Positions 1 to 5,589 are shown, counted from the stretch's first letter. The stretch: DNA of 5,589 bases from Nitrospirota bacterium (GCA_016195585.1 JACPZJ010000215.1:1-5589), one strand, 5' to 3'. The notes: a model not told the origin generated them from the letters alone. Made by a program: numbers and translations.

Positions 1-1
1 A

Positions 2-856
2 TCCACTGCCACAGCCACTATTAGTGTAACAAGGACTGGAAGCAGTGTTGGCGCTGTAGCAGTAAATTATGCCACAAGCAACGGCACTGCAACATCAGGC
101 AGCGACTACACTTCAGCAAGCGGCGCACTCAATTGGGCAGATGGAGATGTTGCAACTAAGACATTTACAGTATCAATTATTAATGATATTTTAGTTGAAG
201 GTGACGAGACAATAAACCTTACTTTATCAAGCCCAACGAATGGGGCAATACTCGGTTCACAGAGCACTGCCACCTTGACCATTTTAGATGATGATGGGCC
301 AAGCACATTGCGGTTTGAGAATTCATCATACAGCGTAAGCGAAGGCGCTGGAACGGCAACTATTAGTGTTCTCCGCACTGGCAGCAGCGCTGGCGCAGTA
401 TCAGTAAACTATGCTACAAGCAACGGCACTGCCACAGCAGGCAGCGACTATACAGCAGCAAGCGGCACCCTTAACTGGGCGAGCGGCGATACAGCAGCAA
501 AGACAATTACAATAACTATTATTAATGATACTGTTGTTGAAAGCAATGAGACTGTGAACATTACGCTTTCAAATCAAACGACTGGGGCGCTGCTTGGCGG
601 CACTAACCCTGTTGCGCTTACTATAACTGATAATGACAGCATTGTTATTCCTAGTAGTGGTAGTGGAATATCCACTGCTTCAGCTACTGATGGCGGCGCA
701 GCTGGCGGCGGATGCGGGTTTGTGAAGGATGATGATAATGGCAAAGGGCCAAGGGCTAAAGGCGAAGGGCTGTCATTGATGATAATGCTGATTATTACAT
801 TGGCAAGCGTAGCTATAGCAAGAAGGTTATCCTATAAATTTGGCTTTGAGGTATAA
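2..856 (+). CDS. Calx-beta repeat surface protein, C-terminal part (5' end outside window)
   Basis: The reading frame is open from base 2 to a TAA at 854-856, giving 284 residues with no start in view, so the gene is cut by the window edge. It holds about two Calx-beta repeats (roughly residues 1-97 and 98-211), seen from the pattern NYATSNGTA, GSDYT, SGTLNWASGD, TITIxIINDT, ESNET and a closing ITDND. Calx-beta domains are beta-sandwich, often calcium-binding modules of extracellular or adhesion proteins. A Ser/Gly linker follows, then GGAAGGGCGF (Cys at residue 238), an acidic/basic stretch, a hydrophobic helix (about residues 257-273) and ArgArg (274-275), with ten residues after it. This layout resembles Gly/Cys-type C-terminal sorting signals, so I infer the protein is secreted and anchored or processed at the envelope. 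A TTG at 275 is an internal codon, not a start. Function beyond surface exposure is unknown. Confidence 0.88.
   Translation, partial: STATATISVTRTGSSVGAVAVNYATSNGTATSGSDYTSASGALNWADGDVATKTFTVSIINDILVEGDETINLTLSSPTNGAILGSQSTATLTILDDDGPSTLRFENSSYSVSEGAGTATISVLRTGSSAGAVSVNYATSNGTATAGSDYTAASGTLNWASGDTAAKTITITIINDTVVESNETVNITLSNQTTGALLGGTNPVALTITDNDSIVIPSSGSGISTASATDGGAAGGGCGFVKDDDNGKGPRAKGEGLSLMIMLIITLASVAIARRLSYKFGFEV
17..640 (+). repeat. Tandem 342-bp coding repeat (Calx-beta units)
   Basis: Two copies of a 342-bp (114-codon) unit lie in tandem inside the surface-protein gene. ACTATTAGTGT occurs at 17 and 359, AGTAAAYTATGC at 61 and 403, and GAGAC near 206 and 548, all exactly 342 bp apart. 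Bases 61-124 and 403-466 differ at only 7 of 64 positions, while the 3' halves of the units are more diverged. The upstream copy continues beyond the window edge, so more units are likely. Confidence 0.8.
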
Positions 857-862
857 GCTGTG

Positions 863-902
863 TAAGCCTCCTGCCTGCTAAGAAAGCAAGGCAGGAGGCT
901 TA
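863..902 (+). terminator. Strong hairpin, probable terminator of the Calx-beta gene
   Basis: A perfect 14-bp inverted repeat (TAAGCCTCCTGCCT at 863-876, complement at 889-902) with a 12-base loop begins 6 bases after the stop codon. The stem is GC-rich and stable. It lacks an immediate U-tract: the first run of T is at 917-922, about 14 bases downstream. It may therefore be a terminator, an mRNA 3'-end stabiliser, or a dispersed palindromic element. Confidence 0.5.
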
Positions 903-940
903 AAGTTCCTACCCACTTTTTTACACCTTTCTTTTTTCCC

Positions 941-969
941 TTGAAATCTTTTTAATCATAAGCCAAAAT
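941..969 (+). promoter_or_regulatory. Weak sigma-70-like promoter candidate for the radical SAM gene
   Basis: TTGAAA (941-946) and CAAAAT (964-969) are separated by 17 bases, matching 5 of 6 and 4 of 6 consensus positions. It sits between the upstream hairpin and the radical SAM start, where a promoter is expected. The match is modest in an AT-rich stretch. Confidence 0.3.
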
Positions 970-1016
970 ACAGTCTGTCTGTTTTACCAAATCCTATATA
1001 TTGGGGTTGAATAATA

Positions 1017-3011
1017 TTGAGCAGTGTACTATTTTTTATTGGCTATGACAAATATAAGGTGAATGAGTCGCCGGCTATTCTTTTCCTTGTCCAGATACTT
1101 CTTGATAAAGGCCATGATGTGGATTTTGTTACATCAAGGGATGCGCTTATTGATAAGGCAGGGACAGGAAGATACGACAGCCTTTGCATCTCAATGCACA
1201 GCGTCAGTGAGATTCGGGAGACACTGAAGACTGCTATACAGATAAAAAAGATTGATCCGCATATAGTTACAATCCTTGGAGGGCAGGGCTCTGCTGGCCT
1301 CTCCAGTGAGCTTATCCATGCGCAGGGCATTGACTGTATAGTGGATGGTGAGGGCGAGATAATACTTCCCATACTGCTTGATTATTTAATCAGGGCGCCT
1401 GAGTCAGTTAATCTTTCACAGTCTTTTAATGATAAAGCAGAATTAAGGGTTTCAGATAAAGAGGCCAAGGAGTGCGGAGGGGATGGAATAGATTTGTTAT
1501 TTAAAGACAGGCTTTTTTATTTAAGCCCTATTAATAAGGATATAGTTTCAGCCCTATCCGAGATGACCTTTGAGAGAAGGATAGGGTACAATGGCGAGGA
1601 GATTATAATAAATGTTCCTTTATCAGGGGTTATAATAAAGACCACTAACGGGGAAATCATTAGCTTAAATACAGATGAAAATGGCTTTTTTAAGAAGAAT
1701 GATGATGATTATTGGAAGGTAACTGGAAATAGATTGCCACTTTCACCCATAAAACTGGCTGAATATGGCCATATATATCCCACCCAAGAGGAATTAATTG
1801 GGCTTTTAAAGGCATATCCATGGGAAATTGTGCTTGAAAGGGGATGGGATTCCATTGGTATATACAGCCAGAAGGGCTACAACTGGGGTATATGCACATT
1901 TTGCGGCATAAAGATACCTGCTAACAGGAGATATGAAACCTCATTTATTGCAAGGGTTCTGAAAGAGGCGGTAGAAAGCGGCATTAAAGGGGCTACTTTT
2001 TATGATGACCTGTTCATTCAGGAAAAAAAATGGGTAGAAGAGCTCTGTAATGAGTTAATAGCTGCAGGAATTAATACAAAACTATCCCTATCAGCAACGA
2101 TTAAGGTTGAAGCTGGAAGGGATAAGCAGATGGTAGGACTGCTTAAGGATGCCGGCTTTACGAGGCTGCAGATAGGGGTTGAGAGTTTTCTGCCTGAGAA
2201 GATAAGGTATTTTAATAAGAGTGCGCGGGGATATGAAGATGTCTATTGCAGGGCTGCAAAGGATGTTATCTTAAATTGTCTTGAATTAGGTATTGTCCCT
2301 GAGATTTCCATAATACTCACAAGGCCGGATTCAGACAGGGCGATGGTTGAGATTACAGAGGAATTGACGGAGGTTATAAATGTTTTATTCAGGGCTTATC
2401 AGGACTTTAAGGTATTGCCTGTGATAAGTTTTAATGACCTGCTTATGGCATATCCAAATGCACCGCTATTATCACAGAAGGAATACGAAAGGCAGTGTGC
2501 GCCATTGACGGCTGTTGAGATTATAGAGGGGGATAAGGTTTTTCTTGGATTAAAAAAGATGGGGTTTCCTCAGGCATATAAGCTTAATAATTCCAATTTA
2601 GCGCTTTTTATAACTGAGCTTGCAAATCTTACAGGTTTAAGGGAGGAGCTTCCTACTCTTGTTTACAGGTCACTTGAGCATATTGATGATATACTCACTG
2701 CCTTCGGCAAATGTGTGGAGAGGCTGAACAATAATGAAAAGGATGCAGTTAATAACAAGAACGAGATAGAAGACAGGCTGGCAATGATAAAAAAGAGGCT
2801 GGATCTGGACGTGAAGTCCTTTCTTGACAAGGTGAAGGAGGAGATTGGCGCCATACGACAGATGGAAGGGACAGAGCGGCAGTTGTTTTATCTGAATAAG
2901 AAGAGGGAGGAGGTTATAAGGTATTCAAATAATATCAGGCCGGATCTCAGGCACATGAAGACCTTTAAAAAGCTTATTGAGTGGCTTAATAACATAACAA
3001 ATAACAAATAA
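1017..3011 (+). CDS. B12-binding-domain radical SAM protein, atypical Fe-S motif
   Basis: 664 residues. Residues 1-125 resemble a cobalamin-binding Rossmann domain (LFFIGYD start, ILGGQGS, and VDGEGE, the usual end signature), but the His of a DxHxxG motif is not evident. A linker of about 130 residues follows. The radical SAM domain shows GYNWGICTFCGI (residues 287-298), YDDLF (329-333) and IGVES (386-390), all typical of the B12-dependent radical SAM class. Related proteins usually have Gly-Cys-Tyr-Trp-Gly-x-Cys-x-x-Cys; here the first Cys position is Tyr288 (TAC, 1878-1880), leaving Cys293 and Cys296. The last 120 or so residues are Lys/Glu-rich and predicted-looking coiled coil. The start is a TTG with only a weak GGGG upstream (1003-1006); an in-frame TGA at 1008-1010 rules out a longer protein. 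A second TAA follows the stop. Substrate is unknown; family members include methyltransferases and ring-forming enzymes. Cytoplasmic, no signal peptide. Confidence 0.85.
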   Translation: MSSVLFFIGYDKYKVNESPAILFLVQILLDKGHDVDFVTSRDALIDKAGTGRYDSLCISMHSVSEIRETLKTAIQIKKIDPHIVTILGGQGSAGLSSELIHAQGIDCIVDGEGEIILPILLDYLIRAPESVNLSQSFNDKAELRVSDKEAKECGGDGIDLLFKDRLFYLSPINKDIVSALSEMTFERRIGYNGEEIIINVPLSGVIIKTTNGEIISLNTDENGFFKKNDDDYWKVTGNRLPLSPIKLAEYGHIYPTQEELIGLLKAYPWEIVLERGWDSIGIYSQKGYNWGICTFCGIKIPANRRYETSFIARVLKEAVESGIKGATFYDDLFIQEKKWVEELCNELIAAGINTKLSLSATIKVEAGRDKQMVGLLKDAGFTRLQIGVESFLPEKIRYFNKSARGYEDVYCRAAKDVILNCLELGIVPEISIILTRPDSDRAMVEITEELTEVINVLFRAYQDFKVLPVISFNDLLMAYPNAPLLSQKEYERQCAPLTAVEIIEGDKVFLGLKKMGFPQAYKLNNSNLALFITELANLTGLREELPTLVYRSLEHIDDILTAFGKCVERLNNNEKDAVNNKNEIEDRLAMIKKRLDLDVKSFLDKVKEEIGAIRQMEGTERQLFYLNKKREEVIRYSNNIRPDLRHMKTFKKLIEWLNNITNNK

Positions 3012-3046
3012 TAAATAAAGCTTATCCTTATATTAGTAATATATAT

Positions 3047-3075
3047 TTGACATTTAATTGGCTAAGTTTTATTAT
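3047..3075 (+). promoter_or_regulatory. Near-consensus sigma-70 promoter upstream of adk
   Basis: A perfect TTGACA (3047-3052) is followed after exactly 17 bases by TATTAT (3070-3075), 5 of 6 to the -10 consensus. Transcription would start near 3082, leaving a leader of about 60 bases before the adk ATG. It lies in the 130-bp gap after the radical SAM gene and would drive the adk-sat-apr unit independently of it. No terminator is visible in this gap, so readthrough from upstream is also possible. Confidence 0.6.
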
Positions 3076-3126
3076 TGTGTGTTTCAAGGGTTCAATAGGG
3101 CCAGAATAGATTATCTTTACAATTAT

Positions 3127-3133
3127 AAGGAGA
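3127..3133 (+). promoter_or_regulatory. Ribosome binding site fixing the adk start
   Basis: AAGGAGA lies 8 bases before the ATG at 3142. The reading frame stays open upstream to a TTG at 3058, but that codon has no Shine-Dalgarno sequence, falls inside the promoter spacer, and would add 28 residues absent from adenylate kinases. Confidence 0.8.
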
Positions 3134-3141
3134 ATGGATAT

Positions 3142-3786
3142 ATGAGGATAGTACTGCTCGGCGCGCCCGGCGCTGGAAAGGGCACTCAGGCAAAGAAGCT
3201 TATAGAAAAGTATAGCATCCCGCAGATCTCAACAGGCGATATCTTAAGAAAGGCTGTTGCAGACGGGACGCCGCTTGGAAAAGAGGCGAAGTCTTATATG
3301 GACAAAGGCGAGCTTGTCCCTGATAAGGTTGTTATCGGTCTTATACAGGAAAGGCTTAAACAGAATGATACTAAAAAGGGCTTTATACTTGACGGTTTTC
3401 CAAGAAATACAGCACAGGCAGAGACACTGGATAAGATGCTTCATGGGTTGAATATGCCCCTTGATTCTGCCTTAAGCATAGATGTTCCAAAGGATGATCT
3501 GATGAAGAGGCTTACAGGCAGGAGAACTTGCAAAAAATGCCAGCAGATGTATAATGTTTATTTTTCACCGTCAAAGAAAAATGGCGTGTGCGATAAATGT
3601 GACGGCGAGCTCTTTCAGAGGGATGATGATAAAGAGGAGACAATAAAGAAAAGGCTTGATGTATACGAGGCGCAAACCGCTCCGCTCATAGGCTATTATA
3701 AAAATAAGGGGATACTTAAGTCTATCAGCGGGACAGGAAGTATAGAAGATATATTCAGCAAGGTCTGTGCAGCGATAGCGAAATAG
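3142..3786 (+). CDS. adk: Adenylate kinase, zinc-type LID
   Basis: 214 residues, the usual length for the long bacterial form. It catalyses AMP + ATP to 2 ADP in the cytoplasm. The protein begins MRIVLLGAPGAGKGTQ, with the P-loop at residues 7-15; TGD (31-33) and Arg36 form the AMP site, DGFPR (84-88) is the second signature, and Arg123, Arg127, Arg160 and Arg171 match conserved phosphate-binding arginines. The LID carries Cys130, Cys133, Cys150 and Cys153, the four-cysteine zinc site of many Gram-positive and anaerobe enzymes. adk is commonly next to secY and map in ribosomal operons; here it leads a sulfur-metabolism unit, 47 bp before sat. Because APS reductase releases (or uses) AMP, this location makes metabolic sense. 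Whether the genome holds a second adk cannot be seen. A preceding promoter and ribosome site support the start at 3142. Confidence 0.96.
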   Translation: MRIVLLGAPGAGKGTQAKKLIEKYSIPQISTGDILRKAVADGTPLGKEAKSYMDKGELVPDKVVIGLIQERLKQNDTKKGFILDGFPRNTAQAETLDKMLHGLNMPLDSALSIDVPKDDLMKRLTGRRTCKKCQQMYNVYFSPSKKNGVCDKCDGELFQRDDDKEETIKKRLDVYEAQTAPLIGYYKNKGILKSISGTGSIEDIFSKVCAAIAK

Positions 3787-3815
3787 GTCATATAGGTCTT
3801 ATAAGACCTATATGA
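3783..3815. repeat. AT-rich 28-bp perfect palindrome between adk and sat
   Basis: TCATATAGGTCTTA (3788-3801) is followed directly by its exact complement (3802-3815). The block also reads as 9-base units: ATAGGTCAT (3783), ATAGGTCTT (3792) and the partly inverted ATAAGACCT (3801). The adk stop codon TAG (3784-3786) lies inside the first unit, and the sat ribosome site begins about 7 bases after the palindrome. No T-run follows, so a terminator is unlikely. It may be a dispersed element, an operator for a dimeric regulator, or an mRNA hairpin affecting sat translation. Confidence 0.75.
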
Positions 3816-3833
3816 AAATTTGAGGAGGGGACG

Positions 3834-5111
3834 ATGGAGTTTATAGGTCATGGCGGAAAAGAGATTGTAGAAAGGATTATGCCAAAGGCTGCTGCAACCA
3901 AGAGATTGCAGGAGATGAGGGAGACAAAGGTAAAGGAGCTGCCTGTCCGGCTTCAAATAGCAACAGAGGTTATTGATATTGCCTACGGCTTTTTCACACC
4001 CCTTGAAGGGTTTATGACAAAGGCAGATGTTGAATCTGTCTGCAAGAATATGACCCTCGCTGACGGTAAGACCGTATGGAGCATACCAATTGTATTTGAT
4101 ATTTCAGATGAAGAATTAAAAGAAAAGGGTATAAAGCAGTATGACGAGGTTATACTTACCTATCAGGGTAATCCGCTTGCTGTCTTTGATGTAACAGATA
4201 TATTTACATTTGACAAAAAAGAGATAGCAATGATGGTCTATGGCACAACAGAGGACAAGCATCCTGGTGTAAAGAGGACCTATAATTATAAGGATAAGTT
4301 CCTTGGCGGGAAGATTACACTCCTTAATCCACCAAAGATTAATCCGCCTTATACAGAATTCTGGCTTACTCCAAAGCTGATGAGGGAGAGATTTAAGGAA
4401 AAGGGCTGGGAGATGGTCATAGCCCATCAGACCCGTAATGTGCCGCATACAGGCCATGAATGGCTTATGAAGGGCGCATGGCTCGGCGCATACGATTCGC
4501 TCCCAGTTGAGAAGTCACTCGGCGGCGTGCTTGCGAATCCAATAATCGGCGAGAAGAGGACAGGCGATTATATTGATGAGGCAATTATACTCTGCCATGA
4601 TGCATTAAGAAATGCAGGATATTTCCGGCAGGATTCACACTTGACCTCATGCACGCTCTGGGATATGCGTTATGCAGGCCCGAGGGAGGCAATCTTCCAT
4701 GCTATACTTAGGACAAACTTAGGTTGCACACACCACATGTTCGGCCGCGACCATGCAGGTGTTGGAACCTATTATGACCCTTATGATGCCCACAGGATAT
4801 TTAACAAGATTCCCAAAGATTCAATCAAAATAAAACCCATATTCAATCTTGACTGGTGGTACTGTCCTGTGTGCGCAGAGGTTACATACTCAGGTCTCTG
4901 CGGACATAAAGATAAAAAGCAATCCTTCAGCGGTACATTAATAAGGAGCATAATTCAGGATGGTGTGAAGCCCCCGAGGCTTATATTCAGGCCTGAGGTC
5001 TTTGATATTATCATGGAGTGCGCAGAAAAATATGGCAATGGGTCGCCATTTGTTACAGAGGAATATTTAAAAAAGAGAAACCCTGTATTTACAATTGAAG
5101 CATTAAAATAA
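3834..5111 (+). CDS. sat: ATP sulfurylase (sulfate adenylyltransferase), dissimilatory type
   Basis: 425 residues, the normal length for the single-domain homo-oligomeric enzyme, without a fused APS kinase. It catalyses sulfate + ATP to APS + PPi, reversibly, in the cytoplasm. Visible signatures are QTRNVPHTGHE (199-209), holding the QTRN and HxGH nucleotide-binding motifs; GRDHAGVG (304-311); a zinc-like site CPVC...CGH (Cys344, Cys347, Cys356, His358); and SGTLIR (366-371) followed by RPEVF (386-390). QTRN-Val-Pro-His replaces the more common QTRN-Pro, a small variation. A strong ribosome site (GAGGAGG, 3822-3828) precedes the ATG. The gene sits between adk and a small unknown gene leading to aprB, which fits dissimilatory sulfate activation or, in reverse, ATP formation from APS. 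Reaction direction is not readable from the protein. Confidence 0.97.
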   Translation: MEFIGHGGKEIVERIMPKAAATKRLQEMRETKVKELPVRLQIATEVIDIAYGFFTPLEGFMTKADVESVCKNMTLADGKTVWSIPIVFDISDEELKEKGIKQYDEVILTYQGNPLAVFDVTDIFTFDKKEIAMMVYGTTEDKHPGVKRTYNYKDKFLGGKITLLNPPKINPPYTEFWLTPKLMRERFKEKGWEMVIAHQTRNVPHTGHEWLMKGAWLGAYDSLPVEKSLGGVLANPIIGEKRTGDYIDEAIILCHDALRNAGYFRQDSHLTSCTLWDMRYAGPREAIFHAILRTNLGCTHHMFGRDHAGVGTYYDPYDAHRIFNKIPKDSIKIKPIFNLDWWYCPVCAEVTYSGLCGHKDKKQSFSGTLIRSIIQDGVKPPRLIFRPEVFDIIMECAEKYGNGSPFVTEEYLKKRNPVFTIEALK

Positions 5112-5119
5112 ATCTCAAA

Positions 5120-5147
5120 GTAGGGGCGAACGGCCGTTCGCCCCTAC
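5120..5147. repeat. GC-rich 28-bp perfect palindrome between sat and the small gene
   Basis: GTAGGGGCGAACGG (5120-5133) is followed at once by its exact complement (5134-5147). It begins 8 bases after the sat stop. As RNA it would form a stem of about 12 bp with a GGCC loop, but no T-run follows (CAGTAATC), so it is a poor intrinsic terminator. Its form, TAGGGGCG arms around a palindromic core, is like dispersed REP-type palindromes I recall from several bacterial phyla; that resemblance is from memory, not a search. Confidence 0.8.
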
Positions 5148-5176
5148 AGTAATCATTAAAGTCAGGAGGCGAAAAA

Positions 5177-5479
5177 ATGGCAGATACATATCCAATAAAT
5201 ATATGGATTAATGAAGAGAGGCTTGATAAGCTTCAAAAGGCAGGCCTTGCAGATATGGCAAAGGAGATGCTGGCAGGACTGAAGGTGCTGCCTGTTCCAA
5301 ACACAGACAAACAGAAGGATGATGTGTTAAAGTTATTTCCAATGGCAAAGTTTGACAGCGCTACAACAAAGAGCATTGAGCTGCTTCCAAAGGCTGTGAA
5401 GGACCAGATATTTGACCTCGTTGTAAAGAAAAAGAAGCTTGATGTTATGGATGAGTTTATAAAGGCGCAAAAGAAATAG
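5177..5479 (+). CDS. Small conserved-looking protein of unknown function between sat and aprB
   Basis: 100 residues, starting at ATG 5177 with a clear ribosome site (AGGAGG, 5164-5169, 7 bases before). It is soluble-looking: no signal peptide, membrane segment or cysteine, hence no obvious metal site. It is lysine-rich (18 Lys, 1 Arg), with a short beta-like start (YPINIWI, residues 5-11) and likely helices after it, a Pro-containing loop (VLPVPNTD, 37-44) and a KKKK run near residue 80. Codon use and spacing match its neighbours, so I take it as a real member of the sat-apr unit, probably cytoplasmic. I recall small unnamed proteins in this position in other dissimilatory sulfur clusters (possibly the family catalogued as DUF6955, not verified). 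A role in binding or regulating Sat or AprAB is only a guess from location. Confidence 0.85.
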   Translation: MADTYPINIWINEERLDKLQKAGLADMAKEMLAGLKVLPVPNTDKQKDDVLKLFPMAKFDSATTKSIELLPKAVKDQIFDLVVKKKKLDVMDEFIKAQKK

Positions 5480-5505
5480 GGTGAGAGGAGGTGGGGAAGA
5501 CTACG

Positions 5506-5540
5506 AACTTATAACTCATAATTTTTAACTTTTAACTTAT
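5506..5540 (+). repeat. Five tandem 7-bp units upstream of aprB
   Basis: AACTTAT (5506), AACTCAT (5513), AATTTTT (5520), AACTTTT (5527) and AACTTAT (5534) follow each other without gaps, ending just before the aprB ribosome site at 5544-5550. First and last units are identical; the middle ones differ at one to three bases. The 79-bp gap otherwise holds only a purine-rich stretch (5479-5500) with no convincing coding or hairpin content. Confidence 0.65.
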
Positions 5541-5558
5541 TTTAAGGAGGTGTTTATT

Positions 5559-5589
5559 ATGCCAAGTTTTGTAATTACTGAGAAGTGCG
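5559..5589 (+). CDS. aprB: APS reductase beta subunit, first ten codons (3' end outside window)
   Basis: ATG at 5559 follows an AAGGAGG site (5544-5550) by 8 bases and encodes MPSFVITEKC before the window ends. AprB proteins characteristically start MPSFVxxEKC-DGC, where this Cys is the first ligand of a [4Fe-4S] cluster in a ferredoxin-like domain. AprB transfers electrons to the FAD subunit AprA, which reduces APS to sulfite and AMP, or runs in reverse. The match is short, but position downstream of sat makes it convincing. I expect aprA next, then perhaps qmoABC; these lie outside the window. Confidence 0.88.
   Translation, partial: MPSFVITEKC

Noticed and set aside
106..378. Reverse-strand open frame across the Calx-beta repeats
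   Set aside because: Opposite strand of a clearly coding repeat region; composition follows the sense repeats.
857..1016. Cobalamin riboswitch ahead of the B12-domain gene
   Set aside because: The 160-bp gap is taken up by one hairpin and AT-rich sequence; I see no B12-box-like conserved core.
1043..1372. Reverse-strand open frame of 109 codons
   Set aside because: Lies wholly inside the B12-binding domain coding sequence, with no recognisable product; a shadow frame.
3058..3141. Upstream TTG start extending adenylate kinase by 28 residues
   Set aside because: No ribosome site, lies inside the promoter spacer, and the family starts at MRIVLLG-type residues; ATG 3142 has a well-spaced AAGGAGA.
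4116..4457. Reverse-strand open frame of 113 codons
   Set aside because: Antisense to the conserved core of sat and resembles no protein; a shadow frame.
5481..5528. Tiny GTG-started frame after a GGAGG-like purine stretch
   Set aside because: Only about 15 codons, poorly spaced from the ribosome-like site, and ending in the AT-rich heptads; no support as a peptide.
5120..5540. CRISPR-like repeats
   Set aside because: The palindrome is single-copy in the window and the heptads have no spacers, so neither forms a CRISPR array.

Overview
The window reads left to right on the + strand throughout and looks like a chromosomal piece of an anaerobic, sulfur-metabolising bacterium of moderate-to-low GC. 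The strongest clue is the right half: adenylate kinase, dissimilatory-type ATP sulfurylase (sat), a small unknown protein, and the first ten codons of what is almost certainly adenylylsulfate (APS) reductase beta subunit (aprB). This order is what one expects in sulfate reducers or sulfur disproportionators/oxidisers of the Nitrospirota/Desulfobacterota type. The phylum is an inference; there is no rRNA or marker gene here to settle it.

Layout: (1) 2-856 is the 3' end of a surface protein with tandem Calx-beta repeats, ending in a Gly-rich/Cys segment, a membrane helix and an Arg pair, which resembles a C-terminal protein-sorting signal. (2) 857-1016 is intergenic, with a strong 14-bp-stem hairpin (863-902) and a weak promoter candidate. 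(3) 1017-3011 encodes a B12-binding-domain/radical SAM protein in which the first cysteine of the expected Fe-S motif appears to be a tyrosine. (4) 3012-3141 carries a near-consensus sigma-70 promoter (3047-3075) leading into adk. (5) 3142-3786 adk, 3834-5111 sat, 5177-5479 a 100-residue unknown protein and 5559 onward aprB form a probable operon with good ribosome binding sites and gaps of 47, 65 and 79 bp.

How the genes fit: Sat converts sulfate + ATP to APS + PPi (or the reverse), AprAB converts APS to sulfite + AMP (or the reverse), and adenylate kinase interconverts AMP + ATP with 2 ADP. Having adk at the head of the unit closes the adenylate cycle. The small protein between sat and aprB is the least explained coding piece of the unit. 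Each of the three gaps in this unit holds a different repeat: a 28-bp AT-rich palindrome, a 28-bp GC-rich palindrome, and five tandem 7-bp units. The direction of sulfur metabolism (reductive or oxidative) cannot be read from this window.
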